A stretch of DNA of 64,000 nt from JAEUOS01 sp031423955. Lineage in GTDB: Bacteria; Pseudomonadota; Gammaproteobacteria; Burkholderiales; JAEUOS01. Under the pieces are notes generated by a model, which had not been told where the DNA came from, did not search any database, and was given only the letters and a program-made list of their open reading frames with translations. Shown here in pieces: positions 17,566-26,165 of the stretch (positions within the stretch are counted from its first letter, which is position 1; the number at the start of each line of letters is the position of its first letter). The position numbers were made by a program, and so were the translations under genes. The DNA is taken from positions 1 through 64,000 of the forward strand of contig JANPGJ010000412.1 of assembly GCA_031423955.1 (NCBI GenBank). The letters are read 5' to 3'.

Positions 17566-18567
17566 ATGCCGACATGCCTGCCAGTGCGATCCGCTTTCAC
17601 TGCTTTCGCGGCAGCCCTTGTATTGGCCTGGGTCGCCCTCTGTGCTGCGACGGGCAGCATGGCGCAAGGCACCGATCGCCCGCTGAAGATCATCCTGCCC
17701 CTTGGCCCCGGGGCCGGGGTGGATGTCATCACCCGCACTCTGGCGCCGGCATTGTCGAAAGCCTTGGGTGGCCAAACCGTGGTGATCGAGAACCAGCCCG
17801 GCGCCGGCGGCATCCCGGGTACCCATGCAATGATCAAGTCGGCCCCCGACGGCCACACCATCAGCCTGGTGTCGAACAATCACGTGATCTACCCCAGCGT
17901 ATACAAGTCGCTGCCCTTCGACCCGCTGGCCGACATCACGCCGATCAGCGTGCTCGGCAGCACGCCGATGGTGTTGCTGGTCAACCCGGCCAAGGTGCAA
18001 GCGAGAAACGTGGGCGAGCTGATCGCCTTCCTCAAGGCCAGGCCCGGCGCATACAACTATGCGTCCGCCGGCAACGGCACGATCCTGCACCTGGCCGCCG
18101 AAATGTTCATCGATGAGGCCGGGGTCGATGTTAAACATATTCCGTACAAGGGGGTCGGACCGATGCTGGCCGACACCATCGGCGGGCAGGTCGAAATGTC
18201 GGTGTCGGCACTGCCGACCATCCAGGGCCATCTGAAAAGCGGCGCCCTGCGTGCGATTGGCATCGGCAGTGCGACGCGCAGCGCGGCAGCGCCGGAAATC
18301 GCGACCATCGCCGAGCAGGGTTTGCCCAACTATCAGGTCGAGGGCTGGTTCGCGGTGGTCGCGCCGGCCAGGTTGCCGCCGGAGCAGGTCAGACGCCTCC
18401 ATACGGCGTTCGCCAGCGCATTCGCCGCACCCGAGGTGAGGGACGCGATGGCCAAGCAGGGCAACACCATCAGCCTGACCACGCCCGAAGTTGCGGCTGC
18501 GTTCTTCAGAAGCGAGCTGGCCAAGTACGCGAAGTTAGTGCAGAAGTCGGGCATCAAGCTCGACTGA
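17566..18567 (+). CDS. Second Bug-family (TctC) periplasmic solute-binding protein
   Basis: The 333 residues carry a signal peptide (cleaved after ATGSMA) and the Bug motifs LGPGAGVDVITR, NQPGAGGIPGTH and YASAGNGTILHLA. The start is fixed by a near-perfect AAGGAGG five bases before the ATG at 17566. It is divergent from the dehydratase operon across 168 bases and probably shares a control region with it. With the other Bug protein it makes two receptors flanking one catabolic unit, again without a TctAB permease. The ligand is probably a carboxylate. Confidence 0.93.
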   Translation: MPTCLPVRSAFTAFAAALVLAWVALCAATGSMAQGTDRPLKIILPLGPGAGVDVITRTLAPALSKALGGQTVVIENQPGAGGIPGTHAMIKSAPDGHTISLVSNNHVIYPSVYKSLPFDPLADITPISVLGSTPMVLLVNPAKVQARNVGELIAFLKARPGAYNYASAGNGTILHLAAEMFIDEAGVDVKHIPYKGVGPMLADTIGGQVEMSVSALPTIQGHLKSGALRAIGIGSATRSAAAPEIATIAEQGLPNYQVEGWFAVVAPARLPPEQVRRLHTAFASAFAAPEVRDAMAKQGNTISLTTPEVAAAFFRSELAKYAKLVQKSGIKLD

Positions 18568-18588
18568 GAAGCGCTGGCGGGTTGGCTT

Positions 18589-19278
18589 TCAGGCCGCAGC
18601 CAGTTCGGTGCGCATCGCGCTGATCACGCGCGCATAGTCGTCGGCACCGAAGATGGCCGAGCCGGCCACAAAGGTGTCGGCGCCCGCCGCGGCGATGGCG
18701 CGAATGTTGTCGGCCTTGACGCCGCCGTCGACCTCGAGCCAGATCTCCTGCCCGCCGGCGGCACGGTGCGCATCGATGCGCGCGCGCACCGCCCGCAACT
18801 TGGCCAGCGCATGCGGGATGAATTTCTGACCGCCAAACCCCGGATTGACCGACATGATGAGAATCAGGTCGAGCTTGTCCATCACATGATCGAGATAGCC
18901 GAGCGATGTGGCGGGATTGAGCACCAGGCCGGCCTTGCAGCCGGATTCGCGAATCAGCCCGAGCGTACGGTCGACATGATCGGAGGCTTCGGGGTGAAAA
19001 CTGATGATGTTGGCGCCCGCCCGCGCGAAGTCGGGCACGATGCGATCAACCGGCCTGACCATCAGGTGGACGTCGATCGGTACCGGCCTGCCCTCCTTCA
19101 CCGCATGCGGGCGCACCGCTTCGCACACCATCGGCCCAATTGTCAGGTTGGGCACGTAGTGGTTGTCCATCACATCGAAGTGCACGCTGTCGGCGCCGGC
19201 GGCCAGCACATTGCGAACCTCCTCGCCGAGCCGGGCAAAGTCGGCGGAAAGAATCGAGGGGGCGATGCGATGGATCAC
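18589..19278 (-). CDS. rpe: Ribulose-phosphate 3-epimerase
   Basis: This enzyme interconverts ribulose 5-phosphate and xylulose 5-phosphate in the pentose phosphate and Calvin cycles. The 229 residues start IAPSILSADFARLGEEV and show HFDVMDNHYVPNLTIGP, DVHLMV and SVNPGFGGQKFIP, with the metal-binding His and Asp residues in place. It is the gene that normally precedes gph-trpEGDC in betaproteobacteria, but here about 7.4 kb separate them. It is divergent from the FGGY kinase gene across 62 bases. Confidence 0.97.
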   Translation of the reverse strand: MIHRIAPSILSADFARLGEEVRNVLAAGADSVHFDVMDNHYVPNLTIGPMVCEAVRPHAVKEGRPVPIDVHLMVRPVDRIVPDFARAGANIISFHPEASDHVDRTLGLIRESGCKAGLVLNPATSLGYLDHVMDKLDLILIMSVNPGFGGQKFIPHALAKLRAVRARIDAHRAAGGQEIWLEVDGGVKADNIRAIAAAGADTFVAGSAIFGADDYARVISAMRTELAAA

Positions 19279-19340
19279 GGGCGGTCACCGTAAAATGCGG
19301 GTCGGACGATTTTACCTTTCCGCCGCGTGCAAACTTTTCC

Positions 19341-20891
19341 ATGTTGATCGCCGCTGTCGATATCGGCACCTCGAGCACCCGCGCCCTGCTGTTCGATGAT
19401 GCGCAGTTCACCGGCCGCGCCGTCGCCGTCGAGTACGCGCTGCAGCGCCCTGCGCCCGGCGCCGCCGAACTCGATCCAGCCACGGTACTGCGCGCCCTCA
19501 TCAAGTGCCTTTGCGACTTGAACCTGGCCTGTGGCGAGACCATCGATTGCGTTTCGCTGTCGTCGGCCATGCACAGCCTGATCGCGGTCGATGCCGCTGG
19601 CGCCGCCCTGACACCGGCCTATACCTGGGCCGACAACCGCGCCGCGCGCCAGGCGGCGGCGCTGCGCGCGACAGCCGGCGCACAGGCGCTGTACGCCGCG
19701 ACCGGCGTGCCGATTCACCCGATGTCACCATTGGTCAAGCTGCTTTGGCTGAAGGAAATGTTGCCGGCGGTGTTTGCACAGGCGGCGAAGTTCGTGTCGA
19801 TCAAGGAGTACGTCTGTTACCACTTGTTCGAGCGCTGGATCGTCGATGATTCGGTCGCCTCTGCCAGCGGCCTTTACAGTCTCGCCGCGCGCGACTGGAG
19901 CGCCGCGGCGCTGGCGATTGCCGGCATCGGCCGCGACCGCCTGTCGCCGGTAGCGCGCACCGAGACCGTATTGCGCGGCCTGCTGCCTGATCCTGCAAGC
20001 GCGATGAACCTCGACCGCAGCATGCCGTTTGTTCTGGGCGCGTCGGACGGCTGCCTGGCCAACCTCGGCGCCGGCCTCCTGGCCGGCGAATCGCACCGGC
20101 GCGCGGTGTTGACCATCGGTACCAGCGGCGCATTGCGCATGGCGGTGGACCGGCCGGCACCGGACGCGGCAATGCGCACTTTTTGCTATGCGCTGGGCTA
20201 CGAGCAGTTCGTGATTGGCGGCGCAACCAATGGCGGCGGCCTGCCGTTGCGCTGGTTGCGCGACAACTTTCCGCAATTGCGGATTGACGTTGCGGCCGAT
20301 GCCATTGGGCCACCCGCCTCAGTTGATCCCTATGCGGCACTCGCCGCGCTGGCGGCGCAGGCGCCGCCAGGCGCGGGTGGCCTGCTGTTCCACCCCTATC
20401 TCGCCGGCGAGCGCGCTCCGCTTTGGAACAGCGACGCGCGCGCCTCGTTCATCGGGCTCAACTTCGGACATCGACCGGCGCACATGGTGCGCGCGGTCAT
20501 GGAAGGCGTCTTGTTCAACCTGGCGATGATTCTCGAGGTGCTCGAAGAACTCGCCGGCGGGCCGGTCGATGAGATCATTGCCGGCGGCGGCTTTGCGCAC
20601 TCGCCGTTCTGGCTGCAGATGGCAGCCGACTTGTTCGGCCGGCCACTTCTGGTGGCTGAAAACCCCGAAACCACCGCGCAGGGCGCAGCCCTGCTTGCAG
20701 TCCGCACGCTGGGCCACGCGGGCTCCCTGCACAACGTGGTCGCGCTGATGAAGCAACCCGGGCGCCGGGTATTGCCAAACCCGCAAACCGGTGCCCTGTA
20801 CCGCAGATTGACGCCGATTTTCGCTGCCATCCCTGCTAAACTCGCGCCCGCTTACGCTGAGCTCACCGCATTCCAGCGCGACTTCGGATAG
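19341..20891 (+). CDS. FGGY-family carbohydrate kinase, gluconokinase-like
   Basis: The 516-residue, two-domain kinase begins AAVDIGTSSTRALLFD (phosphate loop). It contains SLSSAMHSLIAVDAAG and TYTWADNRA-type substrate residues like those of gluconate kinases, and later TIGTSGALRMAV and ENPETTAQGAALLA from the ATP domain. Gluconate or xylulose are the likely sugars. Being divergent from rpe fits a link to the pentose phosphate pathway. The ATG at 19341 starts right at the N-terminal strand. The exact sugar is not certain. Confidence 0.88.
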   Translation: MLIAAVDIGTSSTRALLFDDAQFTGRAVAVEYALQRPAPGAAELDPATVLRALIKCLCDLNLACGETIDCVSLSSAMHSLIAVDAAGAALTPAYTWADNRAARQAAALRATAGAQALYAATGVPIHPMSPLVKLLWLKEMLPAVFAQAAKFVSIKEYVCYHLFERWIVDDSVASASGLYSLAARDWSAAALAIAGIGRDRLSPVARTETVLRGLLPDPASAMNLDRSMPFVLGASDGCLANLGAGLLAGESHRRAVLTIGTSGALRMAVDRPAPDAAMRTFCYALGYEQFVIGGATNGGGLPLRWLRDNFPQLRIDVAADAIGPPASVDPYAALAALAAQAPPGAGGLLFHPYLAGERAPLWNSDARASFIGLNFGHRPAHMVRAVMEGVLFNLAMILEVLEELAGGPVDEIIAGGGFAHSPFWLQMAADLFGRPLLVAENPETTAQGAALLAVRTLGHAGSLHNVVALMKQPGRRVLPNPQTGALYRRLTPIFAAIPAKLAPAYAELTAFQRDFG

Positions 20892-21056
20892 GCCTTGGGG
20901 TGCGCGTACCGTGACCGGCCTGACTGGCGCCGCAAAGCATCTGGAAGGCCCGCGGCATCCGCCGCCGCCACGCGACGGCGGTCATGCCGGCAGCACCGAC
21001 AGGCAATCCTGGAGATCGATTTCGTTGCCGCTTCGCGGCTCCGGACCAACCCCGAC

Positions 21057-21899
21057 ATGACAGCACGATTGATCGACGGCACCGCGCTGGCGCAACGCCT
21101 GCGCCGCGGGTTTCGCGAGCGCGCACTGGCATTGGCATCAGCCGGCAAGCCTCCCGGACTGGCCGTGATCGTCGTTGGTGACAATCCGGCCTCGAAGGTC
21201 TATGTTCGCAACAAGGTACGCGCCTGCGAGGAGGCTGCGTTTCATTCGCAACTCATCGCATTGCCGGCCGACACCGGCGAAGCCGCACTGCTGTCGCGCC
21301 TGGCAGCGCTGAATGCGGATCCGTCGATCCACGGCATCCTGGTGCAATTGCCGCTGCCGCCGCACATCGACAGCCATCGCGTGCTTGAGGCGATCGCACC
21401 GGCCAAGGATGTCGACGGCTTCCATGTCGCCAGCGCCGGCGCCTTGCTGACCGGCCTGCCCGGATTTGCACCATGCACGCCGGCCGGTGTGATGGAAATG
21501 CTCAAGTCCGAGGGCATCGATGCGGCCGGCAAGCATGCGGTGGTGATCGGCCGTTCCAACATCGTGGGCAAACCGATGGCATTGCTGCTCTTGCAAGCCG
21601 GGGCCACTGTCACCATCTGCCATTCGAAGTCGCCGGATCTGGGGTCGTTCACCCGTCAGGCCGATATTCTGGTCGCCGCGGTCGGCCGGGTGAACCTGGT
21701 GACCGCAGACATGGTCAAACCCGGTGCCTGCGTGATTGATGTCGGCATGAATCGCGATGCTGCCGGAAAACTCTGCGGCGACGTCGATTTCGCCGCCGTA
21801 CGCGCCGTCGCCGGCTGGATCACGCCGGTACCTGGCGGCGTCGGCCCGATGACCATCGCCATGTTGCTTGCCAATACCCTGAAAGCTGCTGAAACCTGA
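21057..21899 (+). CDS. folD: Bifunctional methylenetetrahydrofolate dehydrogenase/cyclohydrolase
   Basis: FolD oxidises 5,10-methylene-THF and hydrolyses the methenyl form to 10-formyl-THF. The 280-residue length is typical. Visible motifs are SKVYVRNKVRACEEA with the catalytic Lys, GILVQLPLPPHID, AKDVDGFH, PCTPAGVMEML and the NADP-binding VVIGRSNIVGKPMALLL. The ATG at 21057 removes an implausible in-frame extension. Its TGA overlaps the next ATG by one base, coupling it to oligopeptidase A. Confidence 0.96.
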   Translation: MTARLIDGTALAQRLRRGFRERALALASAGKPPGLAVIVVGDNPASKVYVRNKVRACEEAAFHSQLIALPADTGEAALLSRLAALNADPSIHGILVQLPLPPHIDSHRVLEAIAPAKDVDGFHVASAGALLTGLPGFAPCTPAGVMEMLKSEGIDAAGKHAVVIGRSNIVGKPMALLLLQAGATVTICHSKSPDLGSFTRQADILVAAVGRVNLVTADMVKPGACVIDVGMNRDAAGKLCGDVDFAAVRAVAGWITPVPGGVGPMTIAMLLANTLKAAET

Positions 21900-23953
21900 T
21901 GACAACTCCCGCCAATCCCCTGCTCGACTTTTCCGGGCTGCCACGCTTCTCCGAGATTGAACCGGTCCATGTCACCCCGGCGATCGACGGCTTGCTCGCC
22001 GATTGTCGCGCCACGATCACGCACGTCACCGCGGACGCGGGCGCGCTTTTGTGGGACAGCTTTGTCGCACCGCTCGAAGACGTCAACGAACGCCTGTCGC
22101 GTGCCTGGGGCGTGGTCGGCCATCTGCATGCCGTCAAGGACAGCCCGGAATTGCGCGAGGCCTACAATGAGAATCTGCCGAAGGTCACCGAGTACTGGAC
22201 CGACCTCGGGCAGAACCTGGCGCTGTTCGGCAAATACAAGGCCCTGCGCGCCGCGCCGGGGTTCGCGCGGCTGAGCGCGGCGAGGCGCCGCATCATTGAC
22301 AACGAGATTCGCGATTTCCGTCTGAGCGGCGCCGATCTGTCCGACCAGAAGAAGGCACGCTACAAGGAAATCGCCGAACAACAGGCGGCATTGGGCTCGA
22401 AGTTCTCGGAAAACGTGCTGGATGCCACCAATGCGTTTTCACTGATTGTGGAAGATGAGTCGCGACTGGCAGGATTACCTCCTGACGCCCGCGAAGCGGC
22501 GCGTGAGGCGGCGGCGAAAGACGGCAAACCGGGCTGGAAGTTCACGTTGCAGGCGCCGTCTTACCTGCCGGTGCTGCAGTACGCCGATGATCGCGCACTG
22601 CGCGAAACGATCTACAAGGCCAATGTGACGCGGGCGTCCGAATTCGGCGATCCGAAGCTCGACAACACGCCGCTGATCGACAGCATTCTCGCCCTGCGCG
22701 CCGAGGAAGCCGGCCTGCTTGGTTATCAGAGTTTCGCCTGCGTGTCGCTGGTGGCGAAAATGGCCAACACCCCGCAGGAGGTGCTGGACTTCCTCAACGA
22801 TCTGGCCGCGCGCGCCAAGCCGTACGCCTTGCGCGACATGCAGGAACTTTCGGACTTCGCGCGTGACTCGCTGCGCCTGGCGCCCCTCGAAGCATGGGAC
22901 ACCCTGTACGCATCGGAAAAGCTGCGCCAGGCCCGATATTCGTTTTCGGACCAGGAAGTCAAGGAGTACTTTCCCGAGCCACGCGTTTTGAGCGGCTTGT
23001 TCAGGGTCGTGGAAACGGTTTTCAAGGTGCATATCCGGCCCGACACGGCGCCTGTCTGGCACGAAGATGCCAGCTTTTACCGGATCGAAACCAGCACGGG
23101 CGAACTGATCGGCCAGTTCTATCTCGATTTGTATGCACGCGACATCAAGCGCGGCGGCGCCTGGATGGACGACGCAATCACGCGGCGGCGCAAGAAAAGC
23201 GGAGTGCAGACCCCGGTCGCCTACCTGACCTGTAATTTTGCCCGCGGGGTGGGCGAAGTCAACGGGAAAAAGCGCCCTGCGTTATTCACCCATGACGATG
23301 TGATCACGCTGTTTCACGAATTCGGCCATGGCCTGCACCACATGTTGACGCGCATCGACGATCTCGGTGTCGCCGGGATCAACGGCGTTGAATGGGATGC
23401 AGTGGAATTGCCCAGCCAGTTCATGGAGAATTTCTGTTGGGAATGGGACGTACTCAAGCACATGACCGGTCATGTCGATACCGGCGCGCCATTGCCGCGC
23501 GAGTTGTTCGACAAAATGCTGGCGGCAAAGAATTTTCAGGCGGGCATGCAAACCGTGCGACAGATCGAGTATTCGCTGTTCGACATCCTTCTGCACCACG
23601 ATTTCGATCGTGTGCAACAAACGCCGATGGCATTGCTCGCGGCGGTACGCGAGCGCGTTGCCGTCATGCACCCCCCCGCCTACAACCGGTTCCCGAACAA
23701 TTTCTCGCACATTTTCGCCGGCGGTTATGCCGCCGGGTACTACAGCTACAAATGGGCCGAAGTGCTGTCAGCCGATGCCTACAGTGCATTTGAGGAAGAG
23801 GGCGTCCTCGATGGCGGCGCCGGTGCCCGCTTTCTCGATGAAGTGCTGGCCATGGGCGGCAGTCGCCCGGCCGCGGAGAATTTTCATGCCTTTCGCGGCC
23901 GCGCGCCGCGGATCGATGCATTGCTTAGACACAATGGTATGATGCCTTCATAA
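21899..23953 (+). CDS. prlC: Oligopeptidase A (M3 family)
   Basis: This is a cytoplasmic zinc endopeptidase that clears short peptides, including cleaved signal peptides. The 684 residues match the E. coli enzyme in length. The zinc site HEFGH is at residues 473-477, followed by GLHHMLT. The N-terminal LPRFSEIEPVHVTPAI is typical of the family. The start overlaps the folD stop by one base. There is no signal peptide. Confidence 0.95.
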   Translation: MTTPANPLLDFSGLPRFSEIEPVHVTPAIDGLLADCRATITHVTADAGALLWDSFVAPLEDVNERLSRAWGVVGHLHAVKDSPELREAYNENLPKVTEYWTDLGQNLALFGKYKALRAAPGFARLSAARRRIIDNEIRDFRLSGADLSDQKKARYKEIAEQQAALGSKFSENVLDATNAFSLIVEDESRLAGLPPDAREAAREAAAKDGKPGWKFTLQAPSYLPVLQYADDRALRETIYKANVTRASEFGDPKLDNTPLIDSILALRAEEAGLLGYQSFACVSLVAKMANTPQEVLDFLNDLAARAKPYALRDMQELSDFARDSLRLAPLEAWDTLYASEKLRQARYSFSDQEVKEYFPEPRVLSGLFRVVETVFKVHIRPDTAPVWHEDASFYRIETSTGELIGQFYLDLYARDIKRGGAWMDDAITRRRKKSGVQTPVAYLTCNFARGVGEVNGKKRPALFTHDDVITLFHEFGHGLHHMLTRIDDLGVAGINGVEWDAVELPSQFMENFCWEWDVLKHMTGHVDTGAPLPRELFDKMLAAKNFQAGMQTVRQIEYSLFDILLHHDFDRVQQTPMALLAAVRERVAVMHPPAYNRFPNNFSHIFAGGYAAGYYSYKWAEVLSADAYSAFEEEGVLDGGAGARFLDEVLAMGGSRPAAENFHAFRGRAPRIDALLRHNGMMPS

Positions 23954-23978
23954 CTCCCTGATTCGTAAGGAGACACTT

Positions 23979-24695
23979 ATGCAATATGCCTGTTTCAAGA
24001 AACTGTTCGGCTGCCTGATTGCGGCCATCGCTGCGTTTGGCTCGGCCGCAGCGTTCGCGCAGTACAAGTACATCGGACCGGATGGCCGCGTGGTCTATAG
24101 CGACCAACCGCCGCCGCCAAGCGCCAAACCCGTCGCGAAACCTGCAGCGGGTGGCGGCGCGGCGCCGACCGCCGCTGCTTCTTCTTCTGGCGCGTCTGCA
24201 GGTTCGGCCGGCCTGCCTTATGTGCTGCAACAGGCGGTCAAGACCTTTCCAGTGACCCTGTACACCACCAATGACTGCGAAGCCTGTACCCAGGGGCGCA
24301 ACTACCTGACCAAGCGCGGCGTGCCATTTACCGAGAAGACCGTGCGCAATGCGGACGATCTCAAGGTATTCAAGGAAGCCACCGGCGCAGCCCAGGTACC
24401 GGTGATGATGCTTGGCAACAACAAGCAGGTGGGGTTCGAGGAAGGCGCCTGGAACGGGGCATTGAACGTGGCCGGCTATCCGCCAAACAATCTGTTGCCC
24501 GCCAGCTACAAGAATCCGCCGCCCGCACCGACCGCGCCGTTTACACCTGACAGCAAGACCGCTGCCGCACCGACTGCGCCAGGCGCGCCGGCCGGTGGCA
24601 ATGCGCCGGCGCCGGGCACAGCGCCGTCCGTTGGTACCGTCCCCCCCCCTGCCGACCCGGCAGCAAATCGGCCGTCCTGGTTCAAGGGCTTCTGA
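23979..24695 (+). CDS. Exported DUF4124/glutaredoxin-domain protein with Pro-rich tail
   Basis: The 238 residues have a signal peptide ending AAAFA. A DUF4124 segment follows (QYKYIGPDGRVVYSDQPPP), then a Ser/Ala linker and a glutaredoxin-like domain with CEAC (residues about 101-104) and a cis-Pro region QVPVMML. The last 70 residues are rich in Pro, Ala and Thr. The ribosome site is AAGGAG. A periplasmic thiol role is inferred. In the CxxC, glutamate and alanine replace the usual Pro-Tyr pair. A terminator follows directly. Confidence 0.85.
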   Translation: MQYACFKKLFGCLIAAIAAFGSAAAFAQYKYIGPDGRVVYSDQPPPPSAKPVAKPAAGGGAAPTAAASSSGASAGSAGLPYVLQQAVKTFPVTLYTTNDCEACTQGRNYLTKRGVPFTEKTVRNADDLKVFKEATGAAQVPVMMLGNNKQVGFEEGAWNGALNVAGYPPNNLLPASYKNPPPAPTAPFTPDSKTAAAPTAPGAPAGGNAPAPGTAPSVGTVPPPADPAANRPSWFKGF

Positions 24696-24721
24696 CCGAT
24701 CGTCGCCGCCCCTGTGGTGCC

Positions 24722-24747
24722 AAGGCCGCCTGAACCGCGGCCTTTTT
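24722..24747 (+). terminator. Intrinsic terminator after the glutaredoxin-like gene
   Basis: AAGGCCGC and GCGGCCTT form an 8-base stem around a 7-base loop, followed by TTT and a C. It lies between the glutaredoxin-like gene and xth, so xth probably has its own promoter or relies on read-through. Confidence 0.75.
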
Positions 24748-24769
24748 CGTCGTCCTGGAAAAAAGCCCG

Positions 24770-25537
24770 ATGCGCATCGCCACCTGGAACGTCAATTCCC
24801 TCAACGTGCGCCTGGGCCATGTGCTCGATTGGCTTGGTACCGCCGACGTCGACGTGCTTTGTTTGCAGGAGCTCAAGCTCAACAACGACAAGTACCCGGT
24901 CGCCGAATTGCGCGCGGCCGGCTATGAGTCGGTGGTCAACGGACAAAAGACCTACAACGGGGTTGCGATCGTTTCACGGTTGCCGATGAGCGATGTGACG
25001 GTCGACATTCCGGATTACGCGGATGAGCAAAAGCGCGTGATCGCCGCGACCATCGGCGAGACCCGACTGGTGTGCGCATACTTTCCGAATGGCCAGAGCC
25101 TGGAGTCCGACAAGTATCGCTACAAGCTTGACTGGCTCGATGCGATGCATGGCTACATGCTGCAGCAACTTGCCGCGCATCCGCGATTGGCCCTGCTTGG
25201 CGACTACAACATTGCGCCGGAGGATCGGGATGTACATGATCCGGCAGCCTGGGTAGGCCAGGTCCTGGTAAGCCCGAAAGAACGGGCTGCCTGGGGCGCG
25301 CTGACCAATGCCGGACTGGTTGACTGCTTCAGATTGTTCGAGCAGCCCGAGAAAACATTTTCGTGGTGGGACTACCGCATGCTCGGGTTTCGCCGCAACG
25401 CCGGCATGCGGATCGACCACATCCTGGCGTCACGGGCGCTGGCCGCGGATTGCCGTGCCTGCGTCGTCGACCGCGCTCCACGCAAGCTCGAAAAGCCATC
25501 GGACCACGCGCCGGTGGTTGCCGACTTTGCAAGTTAG
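24770..25537 (+). CDS. xthA: Exodeoxyribonuclease III
   Basis: This enzyme repairs AP sites and trims 3' ends. The 255 residues show the EEP-fold motifs in order: RIATWNVNSLNVRL, CLQELKLNN with the metal-binding Glu, YNGVAIVS, LLGDYNIAPEDRDVHDP with Asp and Asn, and the final SDHAPVVADF. The start follows a terminator by 22 bases. The lipoprotein gene starts seven bases after its stop. Confidence 0.96.
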   Translation: MRIATWNVNSLNVRLGHVLDWLGTADVDVLCLQELKLNNDKYPVAELRAAGYESVVNGQKTYNGVAIVSRLPMSDVTVDIPDYADEQKRVIAATIGETRLVCAYFPNGQSLESDKYRYKLDWLDAMHGYMLQQLAAHPRLALLGDYNIAPEDRDVHDPAAWVGQVLVSPKERAAWGALTNAGLVDCFRLFEQPEKTFSWWDYRMLGFRRNAGMRIDHILASRALAADCRACVVDRAPRKLEKPSDHAPVVADFAS

Positions 25538-25544
25538 GAACCCG

Positions 25545-26009
25545 ATGCGCAACCTCGTCCTGCCTCTTTTGTGTTCGGTGTTCGCATTCGCCGGCTGCGA
25601 CGGCCTGTTCACCGGGGAGAAGGTGGCGCGCTTCCCGCTGCAAAGCCGCAGCGGCGGCTATGCGCCACTCACCTTGACCCTGGGTCCGGAAATGAACCCG
25701 ATCGCGCTCAATCTGCAGGCCACCTACACGGCCAACGCGATCGAAGCAGGCAAGTGGAACAGTTATCGCGCCACGCTCAGGAAAAGTGGCGCCACGCTTG
25801 CCTCGGCGACGTTTCAGGTCAACAACACAAGTGACCCCAATAGTCCGGCTACGCAGGTGCTGTCGCGCACCATGCTGATTGTCGACGTCGCAGAAATCGG
25901 TGACTATGAACTCGCAATTGACACTCTGGCGCCTTTGGCTGTCACCCTTGAGAGCGCCAATGTTGAGATGCGGCGCAATATCCGCCGGCCGGAGGCGAGC
26001 GGAAAGTAG
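25545..26009 (+). CDS. Small lipoprotein of unknown function
   Basis: The 154-residue product has a lipoprotein signal, MRNLVLPLLCSVFAFAGC, with the modified cysteine at residue 18. About 130 residues follow, rich in Thr, Ser and Leu and with predicted beta structure. It starts seven bases after xthA on the same strand. I do not recognise a family. The region downstream to 26165 contains only a terminator. Confidence 0.72.
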   Translation: MRNLVLPLLCSVFAFAGCDGLFTGEKVARFPLQSRSGGYAPLTLTLGPEMNPIALNLQATYTANAIEAGKWNSYRATLRKSGATLASATFQVNNTSDPNSPATQVLSRTMLIVDVAEIGDYELAIDTLAPLAVTLESANVEMRRNIRRPEASGK

Positions 26010-26117
26010 AAGGCAAGCCCGCCCTCAAGCCATCAGGCTGCGGAACTTGGCACACAAAGCGTCCCGCGCGTTCCCGGATCACCGGGCAACAGGTCGCCAG
26101 ATGGTAGGCCCGCCACG

Positions 26118-26144
26118 AAAAACGGCGCCTCGCGACGCCGCTTT
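26118..26144. terminator. Intrinsic terminator between lipoprotein gene and fccB
   Basis: On the minus strand AAAGCGGCG and CGCCGTTTTT form the stem and T-tract about 20 bases beyond the fccB stop. On the plus strand a shorter T-tract (CTTT) is present, so it may work in both directions. Confidence 0.65.
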
Positions 26145-26165
26145 GCATGACGAAACTGCGCCGCC

